A DNA stretch of 64,000 nucleotides from Lysobacter_F sp035645555 (GTDB lineage Bacteria; Pseudomonadota; Gammaproteobacteria; Xanthomonadales; Xanthomonadaceae), in the NCBI GenBank assembly GCA_035645555.1, contig DASQMI010000094.1, forward strand, positions 1-64,000, written 5' to 3'. Below, piece after piece: positions 15,913 through 24,338 of the stretch; positions within the stretch are counted from its first letter, which is position 1; each line of letters opens with the position of its first letter. Made by a program: the position numbers and the translations under genes. The notes beneath the pieces are model-generated. The model made no database searches. It had not been told where the DNA came from and worked only from the letters and a program-made list of their open reading frames with translations.

Positions 15913-17634
15913 TTACGCGGTTTCCTCGGTGACGCGCAGCACTTCCTCGATCGTGGTCAGCCCCGCCAGCGCCTTGGCGATGCCGTCCTCGTACATCGTC
16001 CGCATGCCGGCGCGGCGCGCGAGCGTCTCCAGCTCGCCGATGCCGGCGTGGCGAATCACCGCGCGGCGCAGCTCGTCGTCCATCACCAGGAACTCGAGGA
16101 TCGTGGTTCTTCCGAGGTAGCCGGTCGGCGACAGCGGCGACGGCCGCGGCCGGTACAGCCAGATCTCGCCTTCCGGCTGGAAGCGGCGCAGGCCGAACTT
16201 GTCGATCTCCTCCGGCGAGGCGCGGTAGCGCTCGGCGTGGGTGGGTTCGAGCCGGCGCACCAGGCGCTGGGCGAGGATGCCATTGACGGTGGAGGTGAGC
16301 AGGTAATCCTCCACCCCCATATCGAGCAGGCGGGTGATGCCGCCGGCGGCGTTGTTGGTGTGCAGCGTGGACAGCACCAGATGGCCGGTCAGCGCGGACT
16401 GGATCGCGATGCGCGCGGTCTCCAGATCGCGCATCTCGCCGATCATGATGATGTCGGGGTCCTGGCGCACGATCGAGCGCAGCGCGTTGGCGAAGTCGAG
16501 CCCGATCTGCGGCTTGACCTGGATCTGGTTGATGCCTTCGAGCTGGTATTCGACCGGATCCTCGACGGTGATGATCTTGACGTCCGGGGTGTTGAGCCGC
16601 GACAGCGCGGTGTACAGCGTGGTGGTCTTGCCGGAGCCGGTCGGGCCGGTCACCAGCAGGATGCCGTGCGGCAGGTCGAGCAGCTTCTGGAACTGCGCCA
16701 GCACGTCCTCGGTGAAACCCAGGCGCAGGAAATCCAGCACCACCGTCTCGCGGTCGAGCAGGCGCATCACCACGCTCTCGCCGTGCGAGGTCGGCATCGT
16801 GCTGACACGAAGATCGAGTTCGCGGCCCTGGACGCGCAGCATGATGCGGCCGTCCTGCGGCAGCCGGCGTTCGGCGATGTTGAGCTTGGCCATGATCTTG
16901 ATGCGGCTGATCACCGCCGCGGTCAGGTTGGCCGGCGGGCTTTCGCCCTCCTCCAGCACGCCGTCGATGCGGTAGCGCACCTTGAGCCGGTGCTCGAACG
17001 GCTCGACGTGGATGTCGGATGCGCGCAGCTCCACCGCGCGCTGGATGATCAGGTTGACCAGCCGGATCACCGGCGCTTCCGAGGCCAGGTCGCGCAGGTG
17101 CTCGACGTCGTCGGCGTCGCCGCCGCCCTCGCCTTCGGCGCTTTCCACGATCGCGCCCATCGCGCTGCGGCCCTGGCCGTGCCAGCGCTCGATCAGGTCG
17201 TCGATCTCCGAACGCGCGGCCACGAACACGCGCGGCTCGCGGCCGGTGGCCAGGCGCACCGCGTCGCGGGTGTAGGCGTCGTGCGGGTCGGCCATCACCA
17301 CGTCGACGGTGTGCTCGTTCTCGGCGAACGCGCACACGGCGAATTGCTTCATGAACTTGGTCGACAGCGCCACGCCTTCCGGCGGCAGCTCCGGCAGGTC
17401 CTTGACGCTGACCAGCGGCAGCTCGAGCACTGCCGCGCTGATCTCGGCGTGGTCGCGCTCAGACACCAGCCCGAGTCGCGCCAGCAGCCCGAGCAGGCTG
17501 CCGCCGGCCTCCTCCTGCACGCGCCGCGCGCGCGCGAGGTCGGCGTCCTTCAGCCGCCCCTTCGCCAGCAGGGCCTCGACGATGCGGCTCTCCTCGTCCG
17601 CCGCCGGGCCGATGTCGTCACGAACCGCGCTCAC
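15913..17634 (-). CDS. gspE: Type II secretion ATPase GspE (XpsE), lacking the tetracysteine motif
   Basis: 573 residues, GTG start at 17634. The N1 and N2 domains occupy residues 1-180. The ATPase core has Walker A GPTGSGKTT, the Asp box ITVEDPVEY, Walker B IIMIGEMRD and the His box TLHTNNAAG. GspE hydrolyses ATP in the cytoplasm to drive pseudopilus growth. Notably, where most GspE/PilB-type enzymes have two CxxC pairs binding zinc, this protein reads RRLEPTHAERYR and RPRPSPLSPTGYLGRT with no cysteine. It heads the operon; the 94 bases between it and purL hold no gene and probably the promoter. Confidence 0.97.
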   Translation of the reverse strand: MSAVRDDIGPAADEESRIVEALLAKGRLKDADLARARRVQEEAGGSLLGLLARLGLVSERDHAEISAAVLELPLVSVKDLPELPPEGVALSTKFMKQFAVCAFAENEHTVDVVMADPHDAYTRDAVRLATGREPRVFVAARSEIDDLIERWHGQGRSAMGAIVESAEGEGGGDADDVEHLRDLASEAPVIRLVNLIIQRAVELRASDIHVEPFEHRLKVRYRIDGVLEEGESPPANLTAAVISRIKIMAKLNIAERRLPQDGRIMLRVQGRELDLRVSTMPTSHGESVVMRLLDRETVVLDFLRLGFTEDVLAQFQKLLDLPHGILLVTGPTGSGKTTTLYTALSRLNTPDVKIITVEDPVEYQLEGINQIQVKPQIGLDFANALRSIVRQDPDIIMIGEMRDLETARIAIQSALTGHLVLSTLHTNNAAGGITRLLDMGVEDYLLTSTVNGILAQRLVRRLEPTHAERYRASPEEIDKFGLRRFQPEGEIWLYRPRPSPLSPTGYLGRTTILEFLVMDDELRRAVIRHAGIGELETLARRAGMRTMYEDGIAKALAGLTTIEEVLRVTEETA

Positions 17635-17728
17635 GCCGCTCTCCCATGTCGAGGCCGCGAATGTAGCAGCCTCCCCGGTGCGGTCGTGTCAGTGCGCCCG
17701 CACCGGATGGAAACGGGGTGGCGGGCGC

Positions 17729-20700
17729 CTACCCCACCCAGACCCGCGCGTTGCGGAACATCCGCAGCCACGGCGAGTCGTCGCCCCAGCCGCGCGGCGC
17801 CCAGCTGAAGTTGGCGGTGCGCAGCGTGCGCTCCGGGTGCGGCATCAGGATCGTGACCCGGCCGTCGGTTGTGGTCAGGCCGGTGATGCCCTCCGGCGAG
17901 CCGTTCGGATTGGCCGGATACGCGGCTGCGATGCCGCCGTCGCCGTCGACGAAGCGCAGCGCCACCGGCACGCGCGCCGGGTCGCCGGTGCCGGCGAAGT
18001 CCGCGCGGCCCTCGCCGTGCGCGACGGCCACCGGGATGCGCGAACCGGCCATGCCGGCGAGCAGAATCGACGGCGATTCCTGCACCTCCAGCAGCGCCAG
18101 CCGCGCCTCGTACTGCTCGCTGCGGTTGCGCAGGAAGCGCGGCCAGTGCTCGGCGCCGGGGATGATCGGCTTGAGCTGGCTGAGCATCTGGCAGCCGTTG
18201 CAGGCGCCCAGTGCGAACGTGTCGGTACGGGCGAAGAACGACGCGAACTGTTCGCGCAGCGCCGGGCGCTCCAGCACCGACGTCGCCCAACCGCGGCCGG
18301 CGCCGAGCACGTCGCCGTAGCTGAAGCCGCCGCACGCGGCGAGCCCGACGAAATCGTCCAGACGCACGCGACCGGCGATCAGGTCGCTCATGTGCACGTC
18401 GACCGCGTCGAAGCCGGCGCGGTCGAACCCCGCGGCCATCTCGATCTGACCGTTGACGCCCTGCTCGCGCAGGATCGCCACCTTCGGCCGCGCGCCGAGG
18501 TTGAGGAACGGCGCGGCGATGTCCTCGGCCGGATTGAACGTCAGCTTCGGCTTCAGGCCCGGCGCAGCGAACGTGCGCGCCGCCACGCGTTCCTCGTCGG
18601 CGCACTCCGGGTTGTCGCGTAGCCGCTGCATCGCGTGGGTGACCGACCACCAGGCGTCGAACAGCTCCTCCCAGCGCCACTCCACCAGCGTCTCGCCGTC
18701 CTTGCGCACGCGCACGTGCGGCGCGGTGGTCGGACGCGCGATCCGCTGGGCGCAGTCGATCAGGTTGTGGCGGGCGATCAGGTCGGCGAACGCCGCGCGG
18801 TCGTCGGCGTCGATCTGCACGATCGCGCCGAGCTCTTCGTTGAACAACGTGCGGAACGGGTCCTCGCCCCAGCCGTCCAGGCTGATCTCCAGCCCGAGGT
18901 GCGAACAGAACGCCATCTCGCACAATGCGGCGAACGCGCCGCCGTCGCTGCGGTCGTGATAGGCGCGCAGCAGACCGGCCTCGCGCGCGTCGCGGATCAG
19001 CTCGAAGAAATCGCGCAGCCGCTGGGGGTCGTCGAGGTCCGGCACCGCCGGATCGTCGGGATCCGGCGACACCCCGGCGAACGCCGGCCACACCGCGCCG
19101 CCGTTGGCCTCCGGATGGCACTGCGCGAGCACCGAACCGCCGAGCCGCTGGCGGCCCGCGCCGAGGCCGATCAGCCACAGTTCGGTGTCGCCCTCGCGCG
19201 ACAGCAGCGGGGTCAGCTGCTCGCGTACGTCGCGCACCGGCGCGAACGCGCTGACGATCAGCGACACCGGCGAGACGGTCTTGTGCTCGCCGTCGGCGTC
19301 GCGCCACTGCGCCTGCATCGACAGCGAGTCCTTGCCGACCGGGATCGACAGATCCAGCGCCGGGCACAGCTCGATCCCGACCGCCTTCACCGCCTCGAAC
19401 AACTTGGCGTCCTCGCCCGGATGGCCGGCGGCGGCCATCCAGTTTGCCGACAGCTTGATGCGGTCGAGCGATTCGACCGGCGCGGCGCACAGGTTGGTGA
19501 TCGCCTCGCCCACCGCCATGCGCGCGGCCGCGGCGGCGTCCAGCAGCGCCAGCGGCGTACGCTCGCCGATCGCCATCGCCTCGCCGGCGAAGCCGTGGAA
19601 ATCCGACAGCGTGATCGCGCAGTCGGCCACCGGCATCTGCCAGGGACCGATCATCTGGTCGCGGGCGGTCAGGCCGCCGACGGTCCGGTCGCCGATCGTG
19701 ATCAGGAACTGCTTGGCGGCCACCGTCGGATGCGCCAGCACACGCAGCCCGGCCTCGCGCAGGTCGAGCCCACCCCAATGCAGCGCCGGCCACGGCCCGG
19801 CTGCGGGGGTGCGGGTGTCGCGGTGCATCTTCGGCGGCTTGCCGAACAGCACGTCCATCGGGAGGTCGATCGGGTGAGGATGGCCCGCTTGCGCGGCGCT
19901 GCCGCCTGCGTCCACACCTTCCACCGTCGCGCCATAACCGACCACCAGCCGCTCTTCCGCCGTCGCATGGCCGACCACCGCGAACGGGCAGCGTTCGCGC
20001 TCGCAGATCGCCGCGAACTCGTCGATGCGGTCGGCCGGCAGGCCGAGCACGTAGCGCTCCTGCGATTCGTTGCACCACAGCTGCATCGGCGACAGCGACG
20101 GATCGTCGGTCGGCACCTTGCCCAGATCGATCACGCCGCCCACGCCGGCATCGTGCAGCAGTTCCGGAATCGCGTTCGACAGGCCGCCGGCGCCGACGTC
20201 GTGGATCGCGAGAATCGGATTGCGCTCGCCGAGCGCCACGCAGGCGTCGATGACTTCCTGGCAGCGGCGTTCCATCTCGGGGTTGTCGCGCTGCACGCTG
20301 GCGAAGTCCAACTCCTCGTTGCTCTCGCCGGACGCGAGCGAACTGGCCGCGCCGCCGCCGAGGCCGATCAGCATGGCCGGCCCGCCGAGCACGACGACCG
20401 CATCGCCCGGTCGCAGCCGGTGCTTTCCGACCTGCGCGCGGTCGATCGCACCGACGCCGCCGGCGAGCATGATCGGCTTGTCGTAACCCCGAACGAGCTC
20501 GCCCTCGGCCAGCTCGAAGCTGCGGAAGTAGCCAGCCAAGTTAGGCCGGCCGAACTCGTTGTTGAACGCGGCCGCGCCGATCGGGCCTTCGATCATGATC
20601 TCGAACGCGGAGGCCATGCGCGGATTCAGCGCGCGCGGCGCTTCCCACGGCTGCGGGAGGGTCGGGATGCGCAAGTGCGAAACCGAGAAGCCGCACAGGC

Positions 20701-21667
20701 CGGCCTTCGGCTTGCCGCCGCGGCCGGTCGCGCCCTCGTCGCGTATCTCGCCGCCGGCGCCGGTGCTCGCGCCCGGAAACGGCGCGATCGCAGTCGGGTG
20801 GTTGTGGGTCTCGACCTTGATGCAGAACGCGGACGGCGTTTCGCCTTCGGCGCGGTAGACGCCACCGGCTTGCGGGCGGAAACGGCGCGCGGGGAAACCT
20901 TCGACGACCGCGGCGTTGTCGCTGTAGGCCACCAGCGTGTGCGCCGGCGTCTGCGCATGTGTGTTGCGAATCATGCCGAACAGCGACGTCGTCTGCGCGC
21001 GTCCGTCGATGGTCCAGCTGGCGTTGAATATCTTGTGCCGGCAGTGCTCGGAATTGGCCTGCGCGAACATCATCAGTTCGACGTCCGACGGCGCGCGGCC
21101 GAGCGCGGCGTAGCGCTCGCGCAGGTAGGCGATCTCGTCGGTCGCGAGCGCGAGCCCGAGCCGCGTGTTGGCGTTCTCCAGATCGTCGAGCGCGATGCGC
21201 TCGAGCTCGCCGCGCGTCGGCACCGCGAACAGCGCCGCGGCGTCCTCGCGCGCGACCAGCAGCGACTGCGTCATCGGATCGTGCAGCGCCTTGGCGAGCG
21301 CGCCCTGGATCGCGGCCTCGTGCGGCCAGCCGGCCAGGTCGTAGCGGGTGCCGCGCTCGACGCGCTTGATCGGCAGTCCGGCACCACGCAGCAGTTCGGT
21401 GGCCTTGCTCGACCATGGCGACACCGTGCCCAGCCGCGGCACCACGTAACGCGAGGCGATGCCGTCGGCGCGCGCGGCCGGCTCGAAGCCCGCCTGCAGG
21501 ATGCGGCACAACGCCTGCGGATCCGGCTGCGCGCCGGCGTCCGCTTCGACCCAGTACACGGGCCAGGCGTCGAGCAGCCGGATCGCGGGGTGGAGGGCCT
21601 GGAGACGCGCTTGGAGCCGCTCGCGACGGAACGGCGAAAGGGCCGAAGGGCCCTCGAGGACGATCAT
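17729..21667 (-). CDS. purL: Phosphoribosylformylglycinamidine synthase (single-chain PurL)
   Basis: 1,312 residues, the long form of the fourth purine-synthesis enzyme, which converts FGAR, glutamine and ATP to FGAM in the cytosol. Visible parts are the N-terminal PurS-like domain, the linker with QANSEHCRHKIFNA, two AIRS-type synthase halves (VETHNHPTAIAPFPG; NPILAIHDVGAGGLSNA), and a C-terminal class I glutaminase with catalytic Cys in LGACNGCQM and the His/Glu pair in MPHPERT. The frame opens at a GTG (21697), but the ATG at 21667 gives MIVLEGPSALSPFR, the usual family start. Transcribed away from the recombinase and DsbC-like genes but on the same strand as gspE. Confidence 0.97.
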   Translation of the reverse strand: MIVLEGPSALSPFRRERLQARLQALHPAIRLLDAWPVYWVEADAGAQPDPQALCRILQAGFEPAARADGIASRYVVPRLGTVSPWSSKATELLRGAGLPIKRVERGTRYDLAGWPHEAAIQGALAKALHDPMTQSLLVAREDAAALFAVPTRGELERIALDDLENANTRLGLALATDEIAYLRERYAALGRAPSDVELMMFAQANSEHCRHKIFNASWTIDGRAQTTSLFGMIRNTHAQTPAHTLVAYSDNAAVVEGFPARRFRPQAGGVYRAEGETPSAFCIKVETHNHPTAIAPFPGASTGAGGEIRDEGATGRGGKPKAGLCGFSVSHLRIPTLPQPWEAPRALNPRMASAFEIMIEGPIGAAAFNNEFGRPNLAGYFRSFELAEGELVRGYDKPIMLAGGVGAIDRAQVGKHRLRPGDAVVVLGGPAMLIGLGGGAASSLASGESNEELDFASVQRDNPEMERRCQEVIDACVALGERNPILAIHDVGAGGLSNAIPELLHDAGVGGVIDLGKVPTDDPSLSPMQLWCNESQERYVLGLPADRIDEFAAICERERCPFAVVGHATAEERLVVGYGATVEGVDAGGSAAQAGHPHPIDLPMDVLFGKPPKMHRDTRTPAAGPWPALHWGGLDLREAGLRVLAHPTVAAKQFLITIGDRTVGGLTARDQMIGPWQMPVADCAITLSDFHGFAGEAMAIGERTPLALLDAAAAARMAVGEAITNLCAAPVESLDRIKLSANWMAAAGHPGEDAKLFEAVKAVGIELCPALDLSIPVGKDSLSMQAQWRDADGEHKTVSPVSLIVSAFAPVRDVREQLTPLLSREGDTELWLIGLGAGRQRLGGSVLAQCHPEANGGAVWPAFAGVSPDPDDPAVPDLDDPQRLRDFFELIRDAREAGLLRAYHDRSDGGAFAALCEMAFCSHLGLEISLDGWGEDPFRTLFNEELGAIVQIDADDRAAFADLIARHNLIDCAQRIARPTTAPHVRVRKDGETLVEWRWEELFDAWWSVTHAMQRLRDNPECADEERVAARTFAAPGLKPKLTFNPAEDIAAPFLNLGARPKVAILREQGVNGQIEMAAGFDRAGFDAVDVHMSDLIAGRVRLDDFVGLAACGGFSYGDVLGAGRGWATSVLERPALREQFASFFARTDTFALGACNGCQMLSQLKPIIPGAEHWPRFLRNRSEQYEARLALLEVQESPSILLAGMAGSRIPVAVAHGEGRADFAGTGDPARVPVALRFVDGDGGIAAAYPANPNGSPEGITGLTTTDGRVTILMPHPERTLRTANFSWAPRGWGDDSPWLRMFRNARVWVG

Positions 21668-21734
21668 GTGTCCGGGCAAGGCGAGGACGGGCCGCACATT
21701 GTACCGGACCCCTCCCCGCGCCGCCGGGCCGCGC

Positions 21735-22577
21735 CTAATTCGAGGCTGCAGCGGTCTCGCTGGCCAGCTTGTCGAGGCGTTGGCGCAGCTGCTCCGGCGG
21801 CACGTAGCCGCCGAGCTGGGTGCCGTCGGCGGCGAGGATCATCGGCGTGCCGGTCAGCCCCACCCGCAGGCCGAGCGCATGCTGCTGGTTGACGGTGGTC
21901 TTGCACGCCCGACGCGGAACCGGGCGGTCGCTCTTGGCGTCGGTCAGCGCGCGGCGGCGGTCCGGCGCGCACCACACCGACACCATCGTGTGGTAGTCCT
22001 GGCTCCCCAGCCCCATGCGCGGGAACGCCAGATACTCGACCGCGATGCCCTGCCGGTTGTATTCGCCGATCTGCTCGTGGAACTTGCGGCAGAAGCCGCA
22101 GCTGATGTCGGTAAAAACGGTGACGGTGTGCCGGGGATTCGCCGGCGCGAACACGATCCGCTCGCTCTTCGGAATCTCCTTCAGCAGTTCCATGCGAAGA
22201 CCGGCCAATGCAGCTTCGCTCAGGTTCTTCTGCGCCACCGTGTCGAACAGCGCGCCGTTGGTGCCGGGGATGAACAGGTAGCGACCGTCGTCGCTGATGT
22301 AGATCGCCTGTCCCGCGACGATGGCTTCGCGGAAGCCAGGCAACGGCGCGGCGCCGATGCGATCCGGTGCGACGTTCGGATCCAGCGTGCGCAGCGCGGC
22401 CAGCGCACGGCCTTCCGGCGTGTTGGCGGCCGGCGCCGGCGCGGCAGGCCGCGCGGGTGCGGCCTGCTGCTGCGCGGTGGCGGCCTGCGCGCCGGCACTA
22501 CCGGCGTCGCCCTGCGGCGCCTGCGCGCACGCGGTGATGCTGACCAACCCGAGCAGGGCGAAGGTGATGCGCTTCAT
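21735..22577 (-). CDS. dsbC: DsbC-like thiol:disulfide interchange protein, probable lipoprotein
   Basis: 280 residues. The thioredoxin-like domain has the active site DISCGFCRKF, a Cys-Gly-x-Cys as in DsbC (CGYC), and the cis-Pro loop GTPMILAADG. A second cysteine pair (VWCAPD and RRACKT) matches the structural disulfide of DsbC. The N-terminal dimerisation part carries ISDDGRYLFIPG. The signal peptide ends ITAC, a good lipobox, followed by an Ala/Gln/Pro-rich tether of about 35 residues, so the protein is probably membrane-anchored rather than free in the periplasm. The start at 22577 has AGGA eight bases upstream. Its job is to reshuffle wrong disulfides in exported proteins. Confidence 0.88.
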   Translation of the reverse strand: MKRITFALLGLVSITACAQAPQGDAGSAGAQAATAQQQAAPARPAAPAPAANTPEGRALAALRTLDPNVAPDRIGAAPLPGFREAIVAGQAIYISDDGRYLFIPGTNGALFDTVAQKNLSEAALAGLRMELLKEIPKSERIVFAPANPRHTVTVFTDISCGFCRKFHEQIGEYNRQGIAVEYLAFPRMGLGSQDYHTMVSVWCAPDRRRALTDAKSDRPVPRRACKTTVNQQHALGLRVGLTGTPMILAADGTQLGGYVPPEQLRQRLDKLASETAAASN

Positions 22578-22651
22578 CGAGGATCCTGGTTGCATGGGCC
22601 GCACGGGCGGCGATTGTGGCATGCGCTGCCCGCGCGCCGCCGTGCCGGAAG

Positions 22652-23122
22652 TTACTGACCGCCGCGCGGTCGTTTTGGTTCCCGCTGGAGGCGAGTGCCG
22701 CTTGCGCGGTCGTGCCAGGTCAGTCGCTCGCGGTCGAACCAGGCCCACCAGAAGCCAAGCCCGCCCGCCAGCAACGACAGCGTGCCCACCGCGTAGCGCA
22801 GCGCGAGTGCGCGGATCGATGCGGGTCCTCCGTCGACGGCGGACAGGCGCAGCCGCCAAGGGCGCATACCGAGGGTCTGCCCGCCGCGCCGCCAGCTGAG
22901 GACCGCGTACAGCCCGGTGAGCAGCCAGCACGCGCTCCACAGCGCCCACTGCCAGGCGCTCCACGGCGGGATGTTGGCGCGCGTGCCATGGGCGAACGTG
23001 TAGCCGAAGGTGAACGCGAGCGAGGCCAGCATCCACAGCGCCACCATCGGCCACAGGTCGTAGAACAGCGCGAGCAGCCGCCAGCCGATCAGCGCGCGTG
23101 CGGGTTCGGGGTGCGATGCCAT
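22652..23122 (-). CDS. RDD family membrane protein
   Basis: 156 residues with three or four hydrophobic helices. The RDD pattern is partly kept: a conserved Arg-x-x-x-x-x-x-Asp in helix 1 (GWRLLALFYDL), and later GGQTLGMRPWRLRL, the usual loop after helix 2. Members are inner-membrane proteins of unclear transport role. It is divergent from the recombinase gene, which starts 29 bases away, so the two probably share a promoter region. Confidence 0.8.
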   Translation of the reverse strand: MASHPEPARALIGWRLLALFYDLWPMVALWMLASLAFTFGYTFAHGTRANIPPWSAWQWALWSACWLLTGLYAVLSWRRGGQTLGMRPWRLRLSAVDGGPASIRALALRYAVGTLSLLAGGLGFWWAWFDRERLTWHDRASGTRLQREPKRPRGGQ

Positions 23123-23151
23123 CGCGCCAGCATAGCCGCTAAGCTCGGTGC

Positions 23152-24108
23152 ATGAGTCCGCGCACGCCCGCCGAACGCCGCGAGCAGACCCTGGCGTTGC
23201 CGCCGCTGCGCGACGAGGACGCCGCCGCGATCGAGCGCTTCCTCGATGCGGTGTGGGCAGAAAGCGGACTGGCCACGCAGACGCTCGCCAGCTACCGGCG
23301 CGACCTGCAGGGGCTGGCGCGCTGGCTCGACGGGCGCGATGGCGGATTGGCGCGCGCCACGCGGGCGGCGCTGTTCGACCACCTGGCCTGGCGCAGCGCG
23401 CAGCGCTACTCGCCGCGCAGCACCGCGCGCCTGCTGTCGGCGCTGCGCGCATTCTACGGCTGGTGCGTGCGGCGCGGCGAGCGCGAGGACGACCCCACCG
23501 CGCTGCTCGATCCGCCGCGGCTGCCGCGCTCGCTGCCGAAGGCACTCGCCGAGAGCCAGATCGACGCGTTGCTCGCGGCGCCCGACACCGACACTGCGCT
23601 GGGCGCGCGCGACCGCGCGATGCTGGAGCTGATGTACGCGGCCGGCCTGCGCGTGAGCGAGCTGGTCACGCTGCCCGCGGTCGGGCTCAACCTGCGTCAG
23701 GGCCTGCTGCGGGTTACCGGCAAGGGCAGCAAGGAACGGCTGGTGCCGCTCGGCGAGGAAGCGCGGCATTGGCTGGAGCGCTACCTCGCGATCGCCCGCC
23801 CCGCGCTGGTCGGCAAGCAGCGCAACCCGCCGGAGCTGTTCGTCGACGCCAGGGCGCTGGGGCTGACCCGGCAGGAGTTCTGGCGGCTGGTGAAGCGCTA
23901 CGCCGCGCTCGCCGGCATCGATCCGACGAAGATCAGCCCGCACGGGCTGCGCCACAGCTTCGCCACGCACCTGCTCAATCGCGGTGCGGACCTGCGCGCG
24001 CTGCAGATGCTGCTCGGGCACGCGTCGCTGTCGACCACGCAGATCTACACGCTGGTGGCGCGCGAGCACCTCAAGCAGCTGCACGCGAAGCATCATCCGC
24101 GGGGCTGA
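23152..24108 (+). CDS. xerD: Tyrosine recombinase XerD
   Basis: 318 residues. The N-terminal SAM-like core-binding domain (FLDAVWAESGLATQTLASYRRDL region) precedes the catalytic domain. All active-site residues are present with XerD spacing: Arg167, Lys191, His264, Arg267, His290 and nucleophile Tyr299 (YAAGLRVSEL, GKGSKER, HGLRHSFATHLL, LGHASLSTTQIYT). XerD works with XerC at dif to resolve chromosome dimers. It sits among housekeeping genes (RDD protein, lptG), which favours the XerD house-keeping role over a mobile-element integrase. Confidence 0.92.
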   Translation: MSPRTPAERREQTLALPPLRDEDAAAIERFLDAVWAESGLATQTLASYRRDLQGLARWLDGRDGGLARATRAALFDHLAWRSAQRYSPRSTARLLSALRAFYGWCVRRGEREDDPTALLDPPRLPRSLPKALAESQIDALLAAPDTDTALGARDRAMLELMYAAGLRVSELVTLPAVGLNLRQGLLRVTGKGSKERLVPLGEEARHWLERYLAIARPALVGKQRNPPELFVDARALGLTRQEFWRLVKRYAALAGIDPTKISPHGLRHSFATHLLNRGADLRALQMLLGHASLSTTQIYTLVAREHLKQLHAKHHPRG

Positions 24109-24124
24109 GCCCTCTGAATCGGAC

Positions 24125-24338
24125 ACCCGGAGGGCGGCCGGCAGGATGCCGGCCGTTTTTCTACGCGACAGGGACGTCGCGTAGAAAAATGCCGAGGACG
24201 CACGTGCGCCTGCGATTGCTGTGTCGGGGAAAGCGCCTTTCTTTGGCTACTTTCTTTGGCAAGACAAAGAAAGTAGCCCGGCCGCGCAGCGGACGGAACC
24301 GCTTTTTGACCCCATACGGCCAGCACCGGCCGCCGGAC
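24125..24338. repeat. Intergenic region with three hairpins (terminator and dispersed-repeat type)
   Basis: No gene is seen between xerD and the convergent lptG. It holds a GC hairpin with T-run (GGCCGGCaggatGCCGGCCgttttt, about 24136-24160) that should terminate xerD. A second inverted repeat (CTACGCGAC...GTCGCGTAG) follows. Then comes a striking perfect 13-base inverted repeat, GCTACTTTCTTTG at 24246-24258 and CAAAGAAAGTAGC at 24265-24277, with a six-base loop. The last element looks like a dispersed intergenic repeat I associate with Xanthomonadaceae genomes (from memory, unverified). Confidence 0.7.

Noticed and set aside
15904..17808. Long plus-strand frame (634 codons) opposite gspE
   Set aside because: Antisense shadow of gspE with no domain features.
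18635..21892. Very long plus-strand open frame (about 1,085 codons) opposite purL
   Set aside because: It is a codon-position shadow of purL in GC-rich DNA. Its Arg/His/Ala-rich sequence has no recognisable domain, whereas purL is complete.
23152..24108. The tyrosine recombinase as a phage or island integrase
   Set aside because: Length, residue spacing and housekeeping neighbours fit XerD; no attachment-site repeats or mobile genes are nearby.
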